Source of the DNA: an uncultured Fodinibius sp.
GTDB taxonomy: Bacteria > Bacteroidota > Rhodothermia > Balneolales > Balneolaceae
Assembly (NCBI GenBank): GCA_913056235.1
Contig: CAJXMW010000001.1
Coordinates: 248,001 to 312,000 of the forward strand
DNA length: 64,000 nt
Direction: 5' to 3'
Positions 49,741 through 57,842 of the stretch are shown here, in pieces. Every line of letters starts with the position of its first letter. Positions within the stretch are counted from its first letter, which is position 1. The notes beneath the pieces are model-generated. The model was not told the DNA's origin and did not search any database. It was given only the letters and a program-made list of their open reading frames with translations. The translations under genes and the position numbers were made by a program.

Positions 49741-50613
49741 ATGAAAAAACTAATCACCTTTTTGACTGCAGGCCTGTTGAGCCTGGCCGTAAATCTACAT
49801 GCCCAGTCAATTACCAAAACGATGGACGCCTTTTCTCATCCTGAAGGGACCGTAGTAACAGCCGACCACTTGTATGTCAGTAATATCGGCGAAAAGATGG
49901 CGGCCGGAGCGAAGGATGGCGACGGTTTCATCAGCAAAGTAACCAAGAATGGTGAAATTGAAGAGCTCAAATTTCTACCCAAGGAAGAGACCCTGAATGC
50001 TCCCAAAGGGATGGCGGTGGTGAAAAATACGTTGTATGTGGCAGATATCGACCGGATTGTTGGCTTTGACCTATCTTCTGGCCGGCAGGTTTTTGAACTA
50101 CAGATACCTGAAGCTCAATTTCTTAACGACGTAGCTGCCAAAGACAAGCAAACGCTGTTCGTAAGTGCAACCAATTCGGGTAAAATCGTGCAGATAGATG
50201 TTACCAAGAAATCCTATCACTTCTTGGATTTGCCAACACTTAGCGGACCCAATGGACTTACCTTCGGGGAGGATCAAAATATTTTGTACTGCGTGGGATT
50301 TGGCACCGATAATAAGCCCAATGGAATGATTTACGAGATCAAACTGGGCCTAGTATCACATAGCATAGTGGGCAGCTATAGCGGTTATATAGATGGCGTT
50401 CAATATCGGGATGGGGCACTCTATATTTCGGATTGGATTGCCTTCGAGAAGAAAGGGCTAATTAAGAAAGTGGATTTGGGTTCCGGTAATGTAAGTCCGG
50501 TGGATCTTGATCAACCGCTCGGCGGCCCGGCAGATATAGCTCTTGATCCCAATTCGGACACACTTTATATCCCCGCACTGCTCGAAAACAAATTTTACAT
50601 CTCAAATCTTTAG
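49741..50613 (+). CDS. secreted SMP-30/gluconolactonase-like beta-propeller
   Basis: I chose ATG 49741 (290 residues), where a signal peptide MKKLITFLTAGLLSLAVNLH begins; the frame is open upstream only through the overlap with araC. The mature protein is a six-bladed propeller, for example MAVVKNTLYVADIDRIVGFD, LPTLSGPNGLTFGEDQN and PADIALDPNSDTLYIPALL. Relatives bind divalent metal and hydrolyse lactones, but the ligand residues are not certain. It is 2 bp upstream of the DinB gene, so the two are co-transcribed. Confidence 0.75.
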   Translation: MKKLITFLTAGLLSLAVNLHAQSITKTMDAFSHPEGTVVTADHLYVSNIGEKMAAGAKDGDGFISKVTKNGEIEELKFLPKEETLNAPKGMAVVKNTLYVADIDRIVGFDLSSGRQVFELQIPEAQFLNDVAAKDKQTLFVSATNSGKIVQIDVTKKSYHFLDLPTLSGPNGLTFGEDQNILYCVGFGTDNKPNGMIYEIKLGLVSHSIVGSYSGYIDGVQYRDGALYISDWIAFEKKGLIKKVDLGSGNVSPVDLDQPLGGPADIALDPNSDTLYIPALLENKFYISNL

Positions 50614-50615
50614 GT

Positions 50616-51113
50616 ATGGAACAAATTAAGGACTCATTTCTGCGGTGGTTTAAGTACAACCGCAAGGCGAACCAAAATTTTATCGAAATATTTGGCCTGC
50701 AGCCAGAATTACCGGATGAAGCAATCTCCATCTTCGGACACTTGCTGAACAGCCACCTCATTTGGCTTAATCGGATTCATCCTCTCGAGGATATGGAGAT
50801 CCCGTCTCCGTGGGATGCACTACCGGCACAAAAATTTGCAAGCGTGAACCAGCAGTGCTACCAGCTCAGCGAATGGTACTTACAGGATGAGCAGTTCGGA
50901 CAAACATTGCAAAAGGTCATTACCTACCAAAATAGCAAAGGAAAGGAGTACCAAAACTCCATCGAGGAAATCTACTTTCATCTATTATCGCACTCGGCCT
51001 ATCATCGTGGACAGGTGGCCAAGCAGTTGCGTCGGGCTGATATTGAGCCGCCGGTTACGGACTATATCTTCGATCGACGAGAGATCCGAAAAATGGAAGG
51101 GGACAACATTTAA
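50616..51113 (+). CDS. DinB-superfamily protein
   Basis: The protein has 165 residues and an all-helical four-helix-bundle. Metal-ligand His residues appear in IFGHLLNSHLIWLNRI (His42, His47) and HSAYHRGQVAKQL. DinB-fold proteins include damage-inducible proteins of unknown activity and thiol transferases such as BstA, a bacillithiol transferase; a bshA gene lies in this window. It is in an operon with the propeller gene, probably under the AraC regulator. A decayed relative lies at 57268-57750. Confidence 0.8.
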   Translation: MEQIKDSFLRWFKYNRKANQNFIEIFGLQPELPDEAISIFGHLLNSHLIWLNRIHPLEDMEIPSPWDALPAQKFASVNQQCYQLSEWYLQDEQFGQTLQKVITYQNSKGKEYQNSIEEIYFHLLSHSAYHRGQVAKQLRRADIEPPVTDYIFDRREIRKMEGDNI

Positions 51114-51134
51114 CTACAGCGTACAGGTTATCTT

Positions 51135-52622
51135 CTAGGCCAACGCAAGTCCATTTGAAACGCGATTCACGGCGCGAAGTATTTCTTCAATCTCCATTTC
51201 GCCTTGGTAGCGCTTGCCGTTAATAAATAAGTTTGAGGTTCCCTGCACACCGCTTCGAATCCCAGACCGGCGATCATGCAGTACCCGGTCGCGGCACTCA
51301 TCCGACTCCAGGTCTTGCAAAAACTGCTTTTGGTCAAGACCAATATCTTCAGCATACGTTTTCAGGTGATCATCATCCAGGTTATCCTGATGATCAAATA
51401 GTCGCTTGTGCATTTCCCAGAACTTCCCTTGTCGGCCGGCTGCTTCTGCAGCGATAGCTGCATGCTCGGCGTGCGGGTGGCGACGACTTAGCGGAAGATG
51501 GCGATATACCACGGAAACTTCCGAGTCGAGCTCTCGCAGAACTTCTTCCAATATTCCCTGAATCTTAAAACTGGTAGGACACTCGTAATCTCCATACTGT
51601 AGCAGTGTTACCGACGCATCAGCCGAGCCTTTTCGATGATCGTCGCTGCTGACCGGCGGCATGAGCTCTTCTCCCTCATTGCCATCTTCCATTCGATCGC
51701 CTGAACTCAGCAGATCGGGCACCCCTGAATGGCGGCCGAACCACCACTCCGACCAACGCAGCTCCAGTTTACCGCAATCACGATCAGGAAATCGCACTTG
51801 ACGCGTCTGCGAATAGTTCAGGATAGCTACCAGCAGTACCCCACCCACGGTATTCCCAAGCACGACAGGGATAAAATAGGAGAAAATGAAGGTGCCAAAA
51901 GTAGTCTGTCCCTGAAAGACCAAATATAATACTTCCGAAGATCCTATAATTGAATGAGCTAGATCAGTCACCGCTACGGTATAGATCAGGATGAAGGTGA
52001 TCAACACGCGCGACACCGTATCTCGTGCCGCGTGATTAAGCCAAACCATTCCGGCCACGATCCAGCCGGCAAACCCTCCCTTCCAGAAGAGGGCCATCCA
52101 GTCCGGTGCAAGCGCATGTTTCCCCATCTGCAGGGCCACCTCCGCCGACGCCGGCTCAAGTACCCCAGTGGTAGCCAGTATGTACGAAATGGCTCCCGCA
52201 CCCAGGATGTTGGCTAACAACACGCATCCCCAAACGCGGAGCAAAAGCGGCAGGCTGGCAATACGGGTCATCACTAATGTTACCGGGGTAAGAGTATTTT
52301 CCGTAAAAAGCTGATATCGCCCGATCACAATAAAGATGAACCCCAGCGGATAAAGCATTGCGCCCACCAACCACGCCGCCTCGCTTGGCACCTTGGCCGA
52401 CAAGGCCGCACTTCCCAAAAACGAAAGGCCAATGGAAAAGCCAGCTGCCAGTCCGCTCAAAAACAGCAACCGTGCTGACCGGCTAAACTCCTCATCAGCT
52501 GTTGCAGTAATACGATGAAAAATTTCATCAGTAGAAAACATGTCCCGAATAGCGCGACCGCCGGCCGGAGCTCCACTTTCGGCTTGGTCTATATGGTCGC
52601 GAATAGAAGAATCATTAGCCAT
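51135..52622 (-). CDS. formate/nitrite transporter-family channel fused to a DsbA-like domain
   Basis: The protein has 495 residues. Residues about 30-275 are six hydrophobic helices of the FNT family (YQLFTENTLTPVTL, GNTVGGVLLVAILNY), a channel for small anions such as formate, nitrite or hydrosulfide. A linker (about 275-335) leads to a DsbA-like thioredoxin domain (about 336-495) with YGDYECPTSFKI, PLSRRHPHAEHAAIAAEAAG and GVQGTSNLFING. The CXXC motif is CPTS (only Cys348) and the cis-Pro site reads TS, so redox chemistry may be altered. It starts 9 bp after the trans-sulfuration gene. Confidence 0.85.
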   Translation of the reverse strand: MANDSSIRDHIDQAESGAPAGGRAIRDMFSTDEIFHRITATADEEFSRSARLLFLSGLAAGFSIGLSFLGSAALSAKVPSEAAWLVGAMLYPLGFIFIVIGRYQLFTENTLTPVTLVMTRIASLPLLLRVWGCVLLANILGAGAISYILATTGVLEPASAEVALQMGKHALAPDWMALFWKGGFAGWIVAGMVWLNHAARDTVSRVLITFILIYTVAVTDLAHSIIGSSEVLYLVFQGQTTFGTFIFSYFIPVVLGNTVGGVLLVAILNYSQTRQVRFPDRDCGKLELRWSEWWFGRHSGVPDLLSSGDRMEDGNEGEELMPPVSSDDHRKGSADASVTLLQYGDYECPTSFKIQGILEEVLRELDSEVSVVYRHLPLSRRHPHAEHAAIAAEAAGRQGKFWEMHKRLFDHQDNLDDDHLKTYAEDIGLDQKQFLQDLESDECRDRVLHDRRSGIRSGVQGTSNLFINGKRYQGEMEIEEILRAVNRVSNGLALA

Positions 52623-52631
52623 CTCGTAATA

Positions 52632-53756
52632 TTAATTTAGTGCTCGTTCCATGTCTTCCAACAGATCTTCAGGGTGCTCCAGTCCAACGCTAATGCGGAT
52701 AAGGTTCTGTGGGGTAGTTGAGTCGGGACCTTCGCTGCTGCGGCGATGCTCCCACGTACTTTCTACGCCGCCAAGGCTGGTGGCCCGGCTGATGATCTGG
52801 CTGCCGGCTACAATATTCAACGCCTCGTTCCGACCTCCATCGATAAGAAACGAAATCATGCCACCATAACCATCCATCTGCTTTTTGGCGATTTCGTGTC
52901 CGTTGTGCGATTCCAGACCGGGATAAAAGACCTGATCTATGCGCGGATGATCTTTGAAAAACTCGGCCAGGCGACCGGCATTTTCGTTGTGTCCCCGCAT
53001 GCGATACGGCAACGTTCGGGTGCTCCGCGATACCAGCCAACAGTCTTGCGGAGACGGCACCGCGCCCATCGTAATCTGCAGATTGCGAACCTGTTCCATA
53101 AGGCCGCTTTCATCAGAGTTTGGACCCACTACTGCACCGCCAAGGATATCACTGTGTCCCCCAAAATATTTGGTCGTCGAATGCAGCACCAGATCCGCAT
53201 TCAAGTTCAGCGGCTTCTGGTTCACCGGCGATGGCCAGGTATTATCCACACACGTAATTGCACCGTGTTCATGTGCCAGGTCGCTAACCGCTTTGATATC
53301 CGTAATATTCAGCAGCGGATTGGAAGGCGTTTCAATCCAGATCAGCTTGGTATTTTCCTGAATAGCTTGTTCAACTTCATCCAAGTCTGCCATCGGAATG
53401 AAATCGAACTCCAGTCCCCAGGGAATCATCACCTCGTTGACCAACCGCCCATTACCTGAATACACGTCATCAGGCATCAACACATGATCACCCGGCCGCA
53501 GTGTCTTGAACACGGCCGTTGCCGCAGCTACACCCGACGAAAACGCAGCACAACTCTGACCATCCTCTAAATCAGCAATCAGATGCTCAAGTCGCAGTCG
53601 GTTGGGATTAGCCACCCTCGTGTAGTTTAGATCACCCTCGTGGTGGCCCTCCTTGCTGTGCTCAAATACCGTGGACCGGTGAATCGGGGGCACCACATCG
53701 GGATTGGGATTGGCAACATCTGTTCCGGAATGGATAGCTTTGGTTTCGAAACGCAT
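52632..53756 (-). CDS. PLP-dependent trans-sulfuration enzyme (cystathionine gamma-synthase/lyase type)
   Basis: The protein has 374 residues. It is a Cys/Met-metabolism PLP enzyme: the Schiff-base Lys196 in LHSTTKYFGGHSD, YTRVANPNRLRLE near the start, SSGVAAATAVF (cofactor phosphate loop) and VESTWEHRRSSEGPDSTTP near the end. Such enzymes make or cleave cystathionine, and lyases can release cysteine or H2S; I cannot tell synthase from lyase. It is 9 bp upstream of the FNT-DsbA gene, strongly suggesting one operon. I see no SAM riboswitch upstream. Confidence 0.88.
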   Translation of the reverse strand: MRFETKAIHSGTDVANPNPDVVPPIHRSTVFEHSKEGHHEGDLNYTRVANPNRLRLEHLIADLEDGQSCAAFSSGVAAATAVFKTLRPGDHVLMPDDVYSGNGRLVNEVMIPWGLEFDFIPMADLDEVEQAIQENTKLIWIETPSNPLLNITDIKAVSDLAHEHGAITCVDNTWPSPVNQKPLNLNADLVLHSTTKYFGGHSDILGGAVVGPNSDESGLMEQVRNLQITMGAVPSPQDCWLVSRSTRTLPYRMRGHNENAGRLAEFFKDHPRIDQVFYPGLESHNGHEIAKKQMDGYGGMISFLIDGGRNEALNIVAGSQIISRATSLGGVESTWEHRRSSEGPDSTTPQNLIRISVGLEHPEDLLEDMERALN

Positions 53757-53965
53757 AAAATAATTGTTTTTAAAGGTTTAAGGCGCATCTAAAATAGCTA
53801 CTGATATTCACAGATTTAAACTTTTTTCTAGAATTTGACGCACCCATTAATTGATTCAGAACAAATATTTTTCGACACTGACAACTTCTGCGAAACCTCA
53901 GTATTCTCTGTGGTTTATGCTTATCATTTGATATTCATTCGCCGGACGGTCAGTTCAAAGTAAAC

Positions 53966-53990
53966 CCCCGGCACTTCAAAAGTGCCGGGG
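53966..53990 (-). terminator. perfect palindrome after arsI-like gene (GGCACTT family)
   Basis: The 11-bp arms CCCCGGCACTT (53966-53976) and AAGTGCCGGGG (53980-53990) are perfect. The element lies 12 bp past the minus-strand dioxygenase stop. It belongs to a family seen at 28302-28330 and 10878-10898. Confidence 0.7.
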
Positions 53991-54002
53991 ATTTAAATTA
54001 AA

Positions 54003-54401
54003 TTAACAGCAAGCAGCTTCTGTTTCGCTGCTGTAATTCTCGCTTTCACCGTAGGTGTGGAAAGCCTCCCATTCTACACCCTGCGGATCAGCTACCCAGC
54101 TCTTGTCAGAGTTGGCATAGCAGCAGGTCGTGTCGCCCTCGTTTCGGACAAGTTCCTGCATACGACCGATATTATCGCGTAACTGTTGAAGCTCATCGCT
54201 GGTCTCAGCTTCGATCCCTAGGTGCTCAATTCCTTTTTCTCCATCACGTTCGGCGATAGAGAAATTCACCCGCGGATCATCCAGCATCCACTTAGCGTAG
54301 TCCTCTTTCTGTTTTGTGGGAGCTACACCAAAGAGTGTGCTGTAAAATTCAATAGATTCATTCAGATTGTTCACTTTTAACATAACGTGCATACGTTTCA
54401 T
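54003..54401 (-). CDS. ArsI/CadI-type VOC-fold dioxygenase
   Basis: The protein has 132 residues and is a single VOC domain. Likely metal ligands are His5, His60 and Glu112; the Cys pair TTCCYAN (93-94) is where ArsI binds trivalent organoarsenicals before cleaving the C-As bond. It ends in another Cys pair (EAACC). The segment SWVADPQGVEWEAFHT is typical of the ArsI/CadI family. A SigZ-like sigma factor gene lies upstream on the same strand (247-bp gap). It could also be cadmium-inducible CadI; arsenic is inference from the Cys pair. Confidence 0.85.
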   Translation of the reverse strand: MKRMHVMLKVNNLNESIEFYSTLFGVAPTKQKEDYAKWMLDDPRVNFSIAERDGEKGIEHLGIEAETSDELQQLRDNIGRMQELVRNEGDTTCCYANSDKSWVADPQGVEWEAFHTYGESENYSSETEAACC

Positions 54402-54648
54402 AATAGTCTCCTTTTGGGTTTAGGTTGATTATTCGTAACCGTTCACCCTATGTAGTCGGGTACCAACCGAAAAAGACGCAAAATTAATTGAAATTTTTTA
54501 TTGAGCTGCTTCCATAATGAGTTATCTCCTCAAGACTTACATACTTTGCCCGCAAGATCATGATGCTGGAACATTCATTTTAAGGGAGACAAAATTGTAA
54601 AAGAAGTTTTTACTACCTGTATAGAGGAAAAACAAGAAGGATGAATAG

Positions 54649-55254
54649 CTAACAATCGTCGCAAGACTCATCTTCTTCTTTGATCTTTCGATAGGCTACC
54701 GCACGTCCCTCTTCACCGAATTCCACTTCGCAACAATCTGCCAGTACTTGTCCCAACTTCTGGCGGGCACGCTGGATCCGTGATTTTGCCCCAGACAACG
54801 AAAGGCCCAGATAATCAGCAACCTCCTGCTGTGGTTTGCCTTCCACATCCGCCATTTTGAGCGGCTTCCCATATTTCTTGGGCAGCTCATCGATCATCGG
54901 TATCAGCCATGATAGCACCTCTTCATGCACCCCGTGATCGCCGTCAAACTCATTAAGGTCCAAGATAGCATCTTCATCACCGCCAGTTTTAATCTCGGCA
55001 CCGGCCGGTTCTTCCTTGACTCTTCCTTTCTGCCGGTAGTGGTCAGCCAGCGCCCGACGCGCTATGCCAAACACCCATGACTGCACGCGATCTTCATGAC
55101 GCAGATCGTCAACTCCCTTATGGATACGTATAAAAATGTCCTGCAATATATCCTCCGCTTCCTCATCCGTTGACACTTTTGACCGGATGAATCCACGGAC
55201 CTGATCGCTAAACTGTTGCCAAAGCGCTTTGGTATTTAAAGACTGGGCAGACAT
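54649..55254 (-). CDS. SigZ-like ECF sigma factor with Cys-rich tail
   Basis: The protein has 201 residues. Region 2 is ALWQQFSDQVRGFIRSKVST..EDILQDIFIRIH and region 4 is PQQEVADYLGLSLSGAKSRI, separated by an acidic linker (about 85-110). After region 4 the tail has a vicinal Cys pair (DCCEVEFG, Cys174-175) and ends SCDDC (Cys198 and Cys201), as in SigZ proteins. It should direct RNA polymerase to a small regulon. The tail may bind a thiol-reactive metal or metalloid; this is inference, supported by the neighbouring ArsI-like gene. No anti-sigma gene is adjacent. Confidence 0.85.
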   Translation of the reverse strand: MSAQSLNTKALWQQFSDQVRGFIRSKVSTDEEAEDILQDIFIRIHKGVDDLRHEDRVQSWVFGIARRALADHYRQKGRVKEEPAGAEIKTGGDEDAILDLNEFDGDHGVHEEVLSWLIPMIDELPKKYGKPLKMADVEGKPQQEVADYLGLSLSGAKSRIQRARQKLGQVLADCCEVEFGEEGRAVAYRKIKEEDESCDDC

Positions 55255-55580
55255 GGTTAAACTTCTTTAGGATTATAGGGATAGCTATCACATAGAAGTA
55301 CTTAAACTTATCAAAAAGAAAAACAATCTTCCTGTCATTGTGGAATGCAACTCAATTTCACAGAGAATGACCTCCCTGCCTTCGCCGAAACGGCTATGCA
55401 CAGCCAAGCTTTTCTAAGGAAGAACCTGTTTGTTTTGGGCCAATAAATCGTAAAGTCACTCTTGCCTTCCCCGAGAATTCTGTGGAAAAGAGGAATTGGG
55501 AAGATTAATCTAAAATTGCTCCACAGCAGAGCTACGAAACAAGATTATAATAAGAACTCTCAATCAGGTTCTTAACTGCG
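55255..55580. other. 326-bp gene-free region
   Basis: This is the space upstream of sigZ and downstream of the M48 gene, both on the minus strand. I see no ORF with coding character and no clear hairpin. It presumably holds the sigZ promoter. Confidence 0.5.
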
Positions 55581-56813
55581 TTAATCTGTGGCCCTGATGG
55601 TTTCTATGCGCTGTAGCACCGGCGGGTGCGAATAGTTCAAAAACACATAAAAGGGATGTGGTGTCAGATTCGACAAGTTGTCTTTCGAGAGTTTTTTCAA
55701 CGCCTCGATCATCGGCTGTTTTTTGTAAGTAGTAGTAGCAAATTCATCAGCCTCAAACTCGTACTTGCGCGATAGCACCTGCATGAATATCGACACGATC
55801 ATATCGATGGGGGCGTAGAGCATCCCGAAGAAAATGAGTCCCACATAGACTGAAGCCTGCTCCATGAAGAAAGCATCATACAATCCCTGCGAATTAAGAA
55901 ATATGGAGAGCAGGAAAAACATGATACCCGTCTGGGCAATGCTAATCGCCATATTTTTGATAATATGCTTCTTCTTATAATGACCAATTTCGTGGGCCAG
56001 CACCGCTACGAGCTCATCATCAGAATGATTATTTATGAGCGTATCGTAAAGAGCAATACGCTTGTTCTTGCCAAAGCCGGTAAAGAATGCATTTGACTTA
56101 CTGCTACGCTTGGATCCATCCATCACATAGACACCCTCGAGGGCAAAATTCACTTTGTCGGCGTAATCGCGGATTTTCTGTCGCAGGTCGCTATCCTCGA
56201 GCGGCTCAAAATCGTTAAAGATCGGCATAATCCACGTGGGGGCTACAAACTGAATGAACAGCGTAAAAACCGTCACGGCGCCCCAGGCGTACAGCCAGGC
56301 ATACTGATCGATATAGGTAAAGAAGGCCAGAATGCCTGCCAGCAACGGACCACCGAGTACAATGCCCAGTCCGAGCCCTTTTAACATATCCAGGACAAAC
56401 GTTTTAGGCGTCGTCTTGTTAAATCCAAAACGCTCTTCGATCACAAAAGTGGAATAAATGCTAAACGGCAGTGTAATCAGCTGGCGGGCCAGCAGCAATA
56501 GTCCAATGTATGCCAACCCGGTCCAAATAGGTCCCAGCACCCAACTGCGTACAATTGCATCGAGCCACTGGAAACCACCGGCAAACCAGAATACCAGCAG
56601 CAATGCCAGATTAAAGGCCGACGTAAAGATACCAAACTTCGTGCGCACTTTGGTATAGCGCTGTGATTGATCATAGGTCTCTTCATCGTACACATCGCTG
56701 AATTCATCAGGCAAGCCTTTATCTAAGGAACTTAGATTATAGATATCGGCCACCAGATTCAGCACAAAATCAACCAGCAGGGTGGCAAAAATAATTACAG
56801 CAAATATATTCAT
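55581..56813 (-). CDS. M48 family metallopeptidase (Ste24/CAAX-protease-like)
   Basis: The protein has 410 residues and is an integral membrane protein. An N-terminal Peptidase_M48_N region with about four helices (1-200) precedes the catalytic domain: LVAVLAHEIGHYKKKH with His274, Glu275 and His278 as zinc ligands and base, and the third ligand Glu352 in KYEFEADEFA. In eukaryotes Ste24 trims prenylated proteins; bacterial relatives take part in membrane protein quality control. It appears monocistronic. Confidence 0.9.
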   Translation of the reverse strand: MNIFAVIIFATLLVDFVLNLVADIYNLSSLDKGLPDEFSDVYDEETYDQSQRYTKVRTKFGIFTSAFNLALLLVFWFAGGFQWLDAIVRSWVLGPIWTGLAYIGLLLLARQLITLPFSIYSTFVIEERFGFNKTTPKTFVLDMLKGLGLGIVLGGPLLAGILAFFTYIDQYAWLYAWGAVTVFTLFIQFVAPTWIMPIFNDFEPLEDSDLRQKIRDYADKVNFALEGVYVMDGSKRSSKSNAFFTGFGKNKRIALYDTLINNHSDDELVAVLAHEIGHYKKKHIIKNMAISIAQTGIMFFLLSIFLNSQGLYDAFFMEQASVYVGLIFFGMLYAPIDMIVSIFMQVLSRKYEFEADEFATTTYKKQPMIEALKKLSKDNLSNLTPHPFYVFLNYSHPPVLQRIETIRATD

Positions 56814-56853
56814 CCTTCAAAAATCGTGTTTAAATTTGAACTCAAATGATAGG

Positions 56854-57177
56854 TCAATTGATAAGCGGTATGCCCCAGCCGTCGTACTCACCACTGTTAC
56901 CTTCCGCCATATCTTCCATAAAATTACTAACCTCCGATAGTCGTTCCGAGGTAGGCTTCAACTTTTTGGTAGCCAAGCACAACCACTTTTCAGATCTCTC
57001 TGATAAACTAATGTTTACCTTGAATTGTAGATTAATCAGCTGTGTTGCCGCTACGTAAGCATCCCACTCACTTGTAAAATAGAGGGAAAACTCTACGGGA
57101 TGAGGTTTGTCGGTATTGGCTCCCTGGGCCTTGAGTTGATCCAGAGCCGCCTGCTCAACTCGTTCTCGTTGTGACAT
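56854..57177 (-). CDS. RraB-like ribonuclease E activity regulator
   Basis: I chose ATG 57177 (107 residues) over the TTG at 57183. The C-terminal YDGWG(I) in EYDGWGIPLIN and the central FYFTS/AAT pattern resemble RraB, which binds and inhibits RNase E in E. coli. In this kind of organism the target could be another ribonuclease or none. Some features fit the wider DUF-type family, so I call it RraB-like. Confidence 0.7.
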   Translation of the reverse strand: MSQRERVEQAALDQLKAQGANTDKPHPVEFSLYFTSEWDAYVAATQLINLQFKVNISLSERSEKWLCLATKKLKPTSERLSEVSNFMEDMAEGNSGEYDGWGIPLIN

Positions 57178-57267
57178 AATCAATAATTTACTTACTGAAT
57201 TCTCCCATTCCGATCCCTTTTGAAAGCCTTAAATGTACAGAAAGAAATTGTGATGGTTAAACAAAAT

Positions 57268-57750
57268 TTAGGTTTCCGTTTTGCCTTGTAGCTGCTCCCG
57301 ATATAAATGTTTCATCAGCTGTATCTGCCCCGTGTGGTAGTCATCATGCACTATTATCCCCATAAACAGCTGAGAGTAAGTCCATTTTTTAGGAGTATCT
57401 GTTTTCTCTGCCCAACGATTGTCGGAAAATGCTTAAATCGCCAAATTAGTTTCGTGTGCTCCTCACTTCAGCCTTCCAGGCCACCTCTGACCGAGCCGTG
57501 AGCGCAGAGAAGCTTTGATAACGACCGCTGAAATCCTTTTTGGGCTTCGGGATCAAAATAACAACGTACCCCATAATTCCAGTAGGTGATGTGCAGGGCC
57601 AGCTCCCAGATGCTTTTGTGATCAGGTGCAGAACCTGCTAATCCTTAACCCCGTGCAACGCACTTATAAATATGGACCACCATGCCATGGTTTAGGTGCA
57701 CTGGGTGGGTCCAGCACCTCCATGATCGTATCCAAATATTGATTCTCCAT
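57268..57750 (-). pseudogene. decayed DinB-superfamily gene
   Basis: Translation of the minus strand from ATG 57750 gives MENQYLDTIMEVLDPPSAPK, then TAA within the first 30 codons. Further on, in other frames, come SAPDHKSIWELALHITYWNY and near the end HDDYHTGQIQLMKHLY, both DinB-like. The last frame ends at the TAA at 57268-57270. At least three disruptions separate these, so it cannot make a normal protein. An intact DinB gene is at 50616-51113. Confidence 0.75.
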
Positions 57751-57842
57751 TTTCTCCCTGTTTCTGATCTTTTTTACATTGAGATCTGTTAGTAAATGTT
57801 CTTAGAGAAACGAAATAATTTTAACAAAAGTATTTACCCATT

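Noticed and set aside
52746-53459. Open frame (237 codons) antisense to the trans-sulfuration enzyme
   Set aside because: Shadow of a conserved PLP enzyme gene; the composition is unlike a real protein.
53757-53965. Possible SAM riboswitch upstream of the trans-sulfuration enzyme
   Set aside because: I could not build a known SAM-riboswitch fold or consensus from the sequence.
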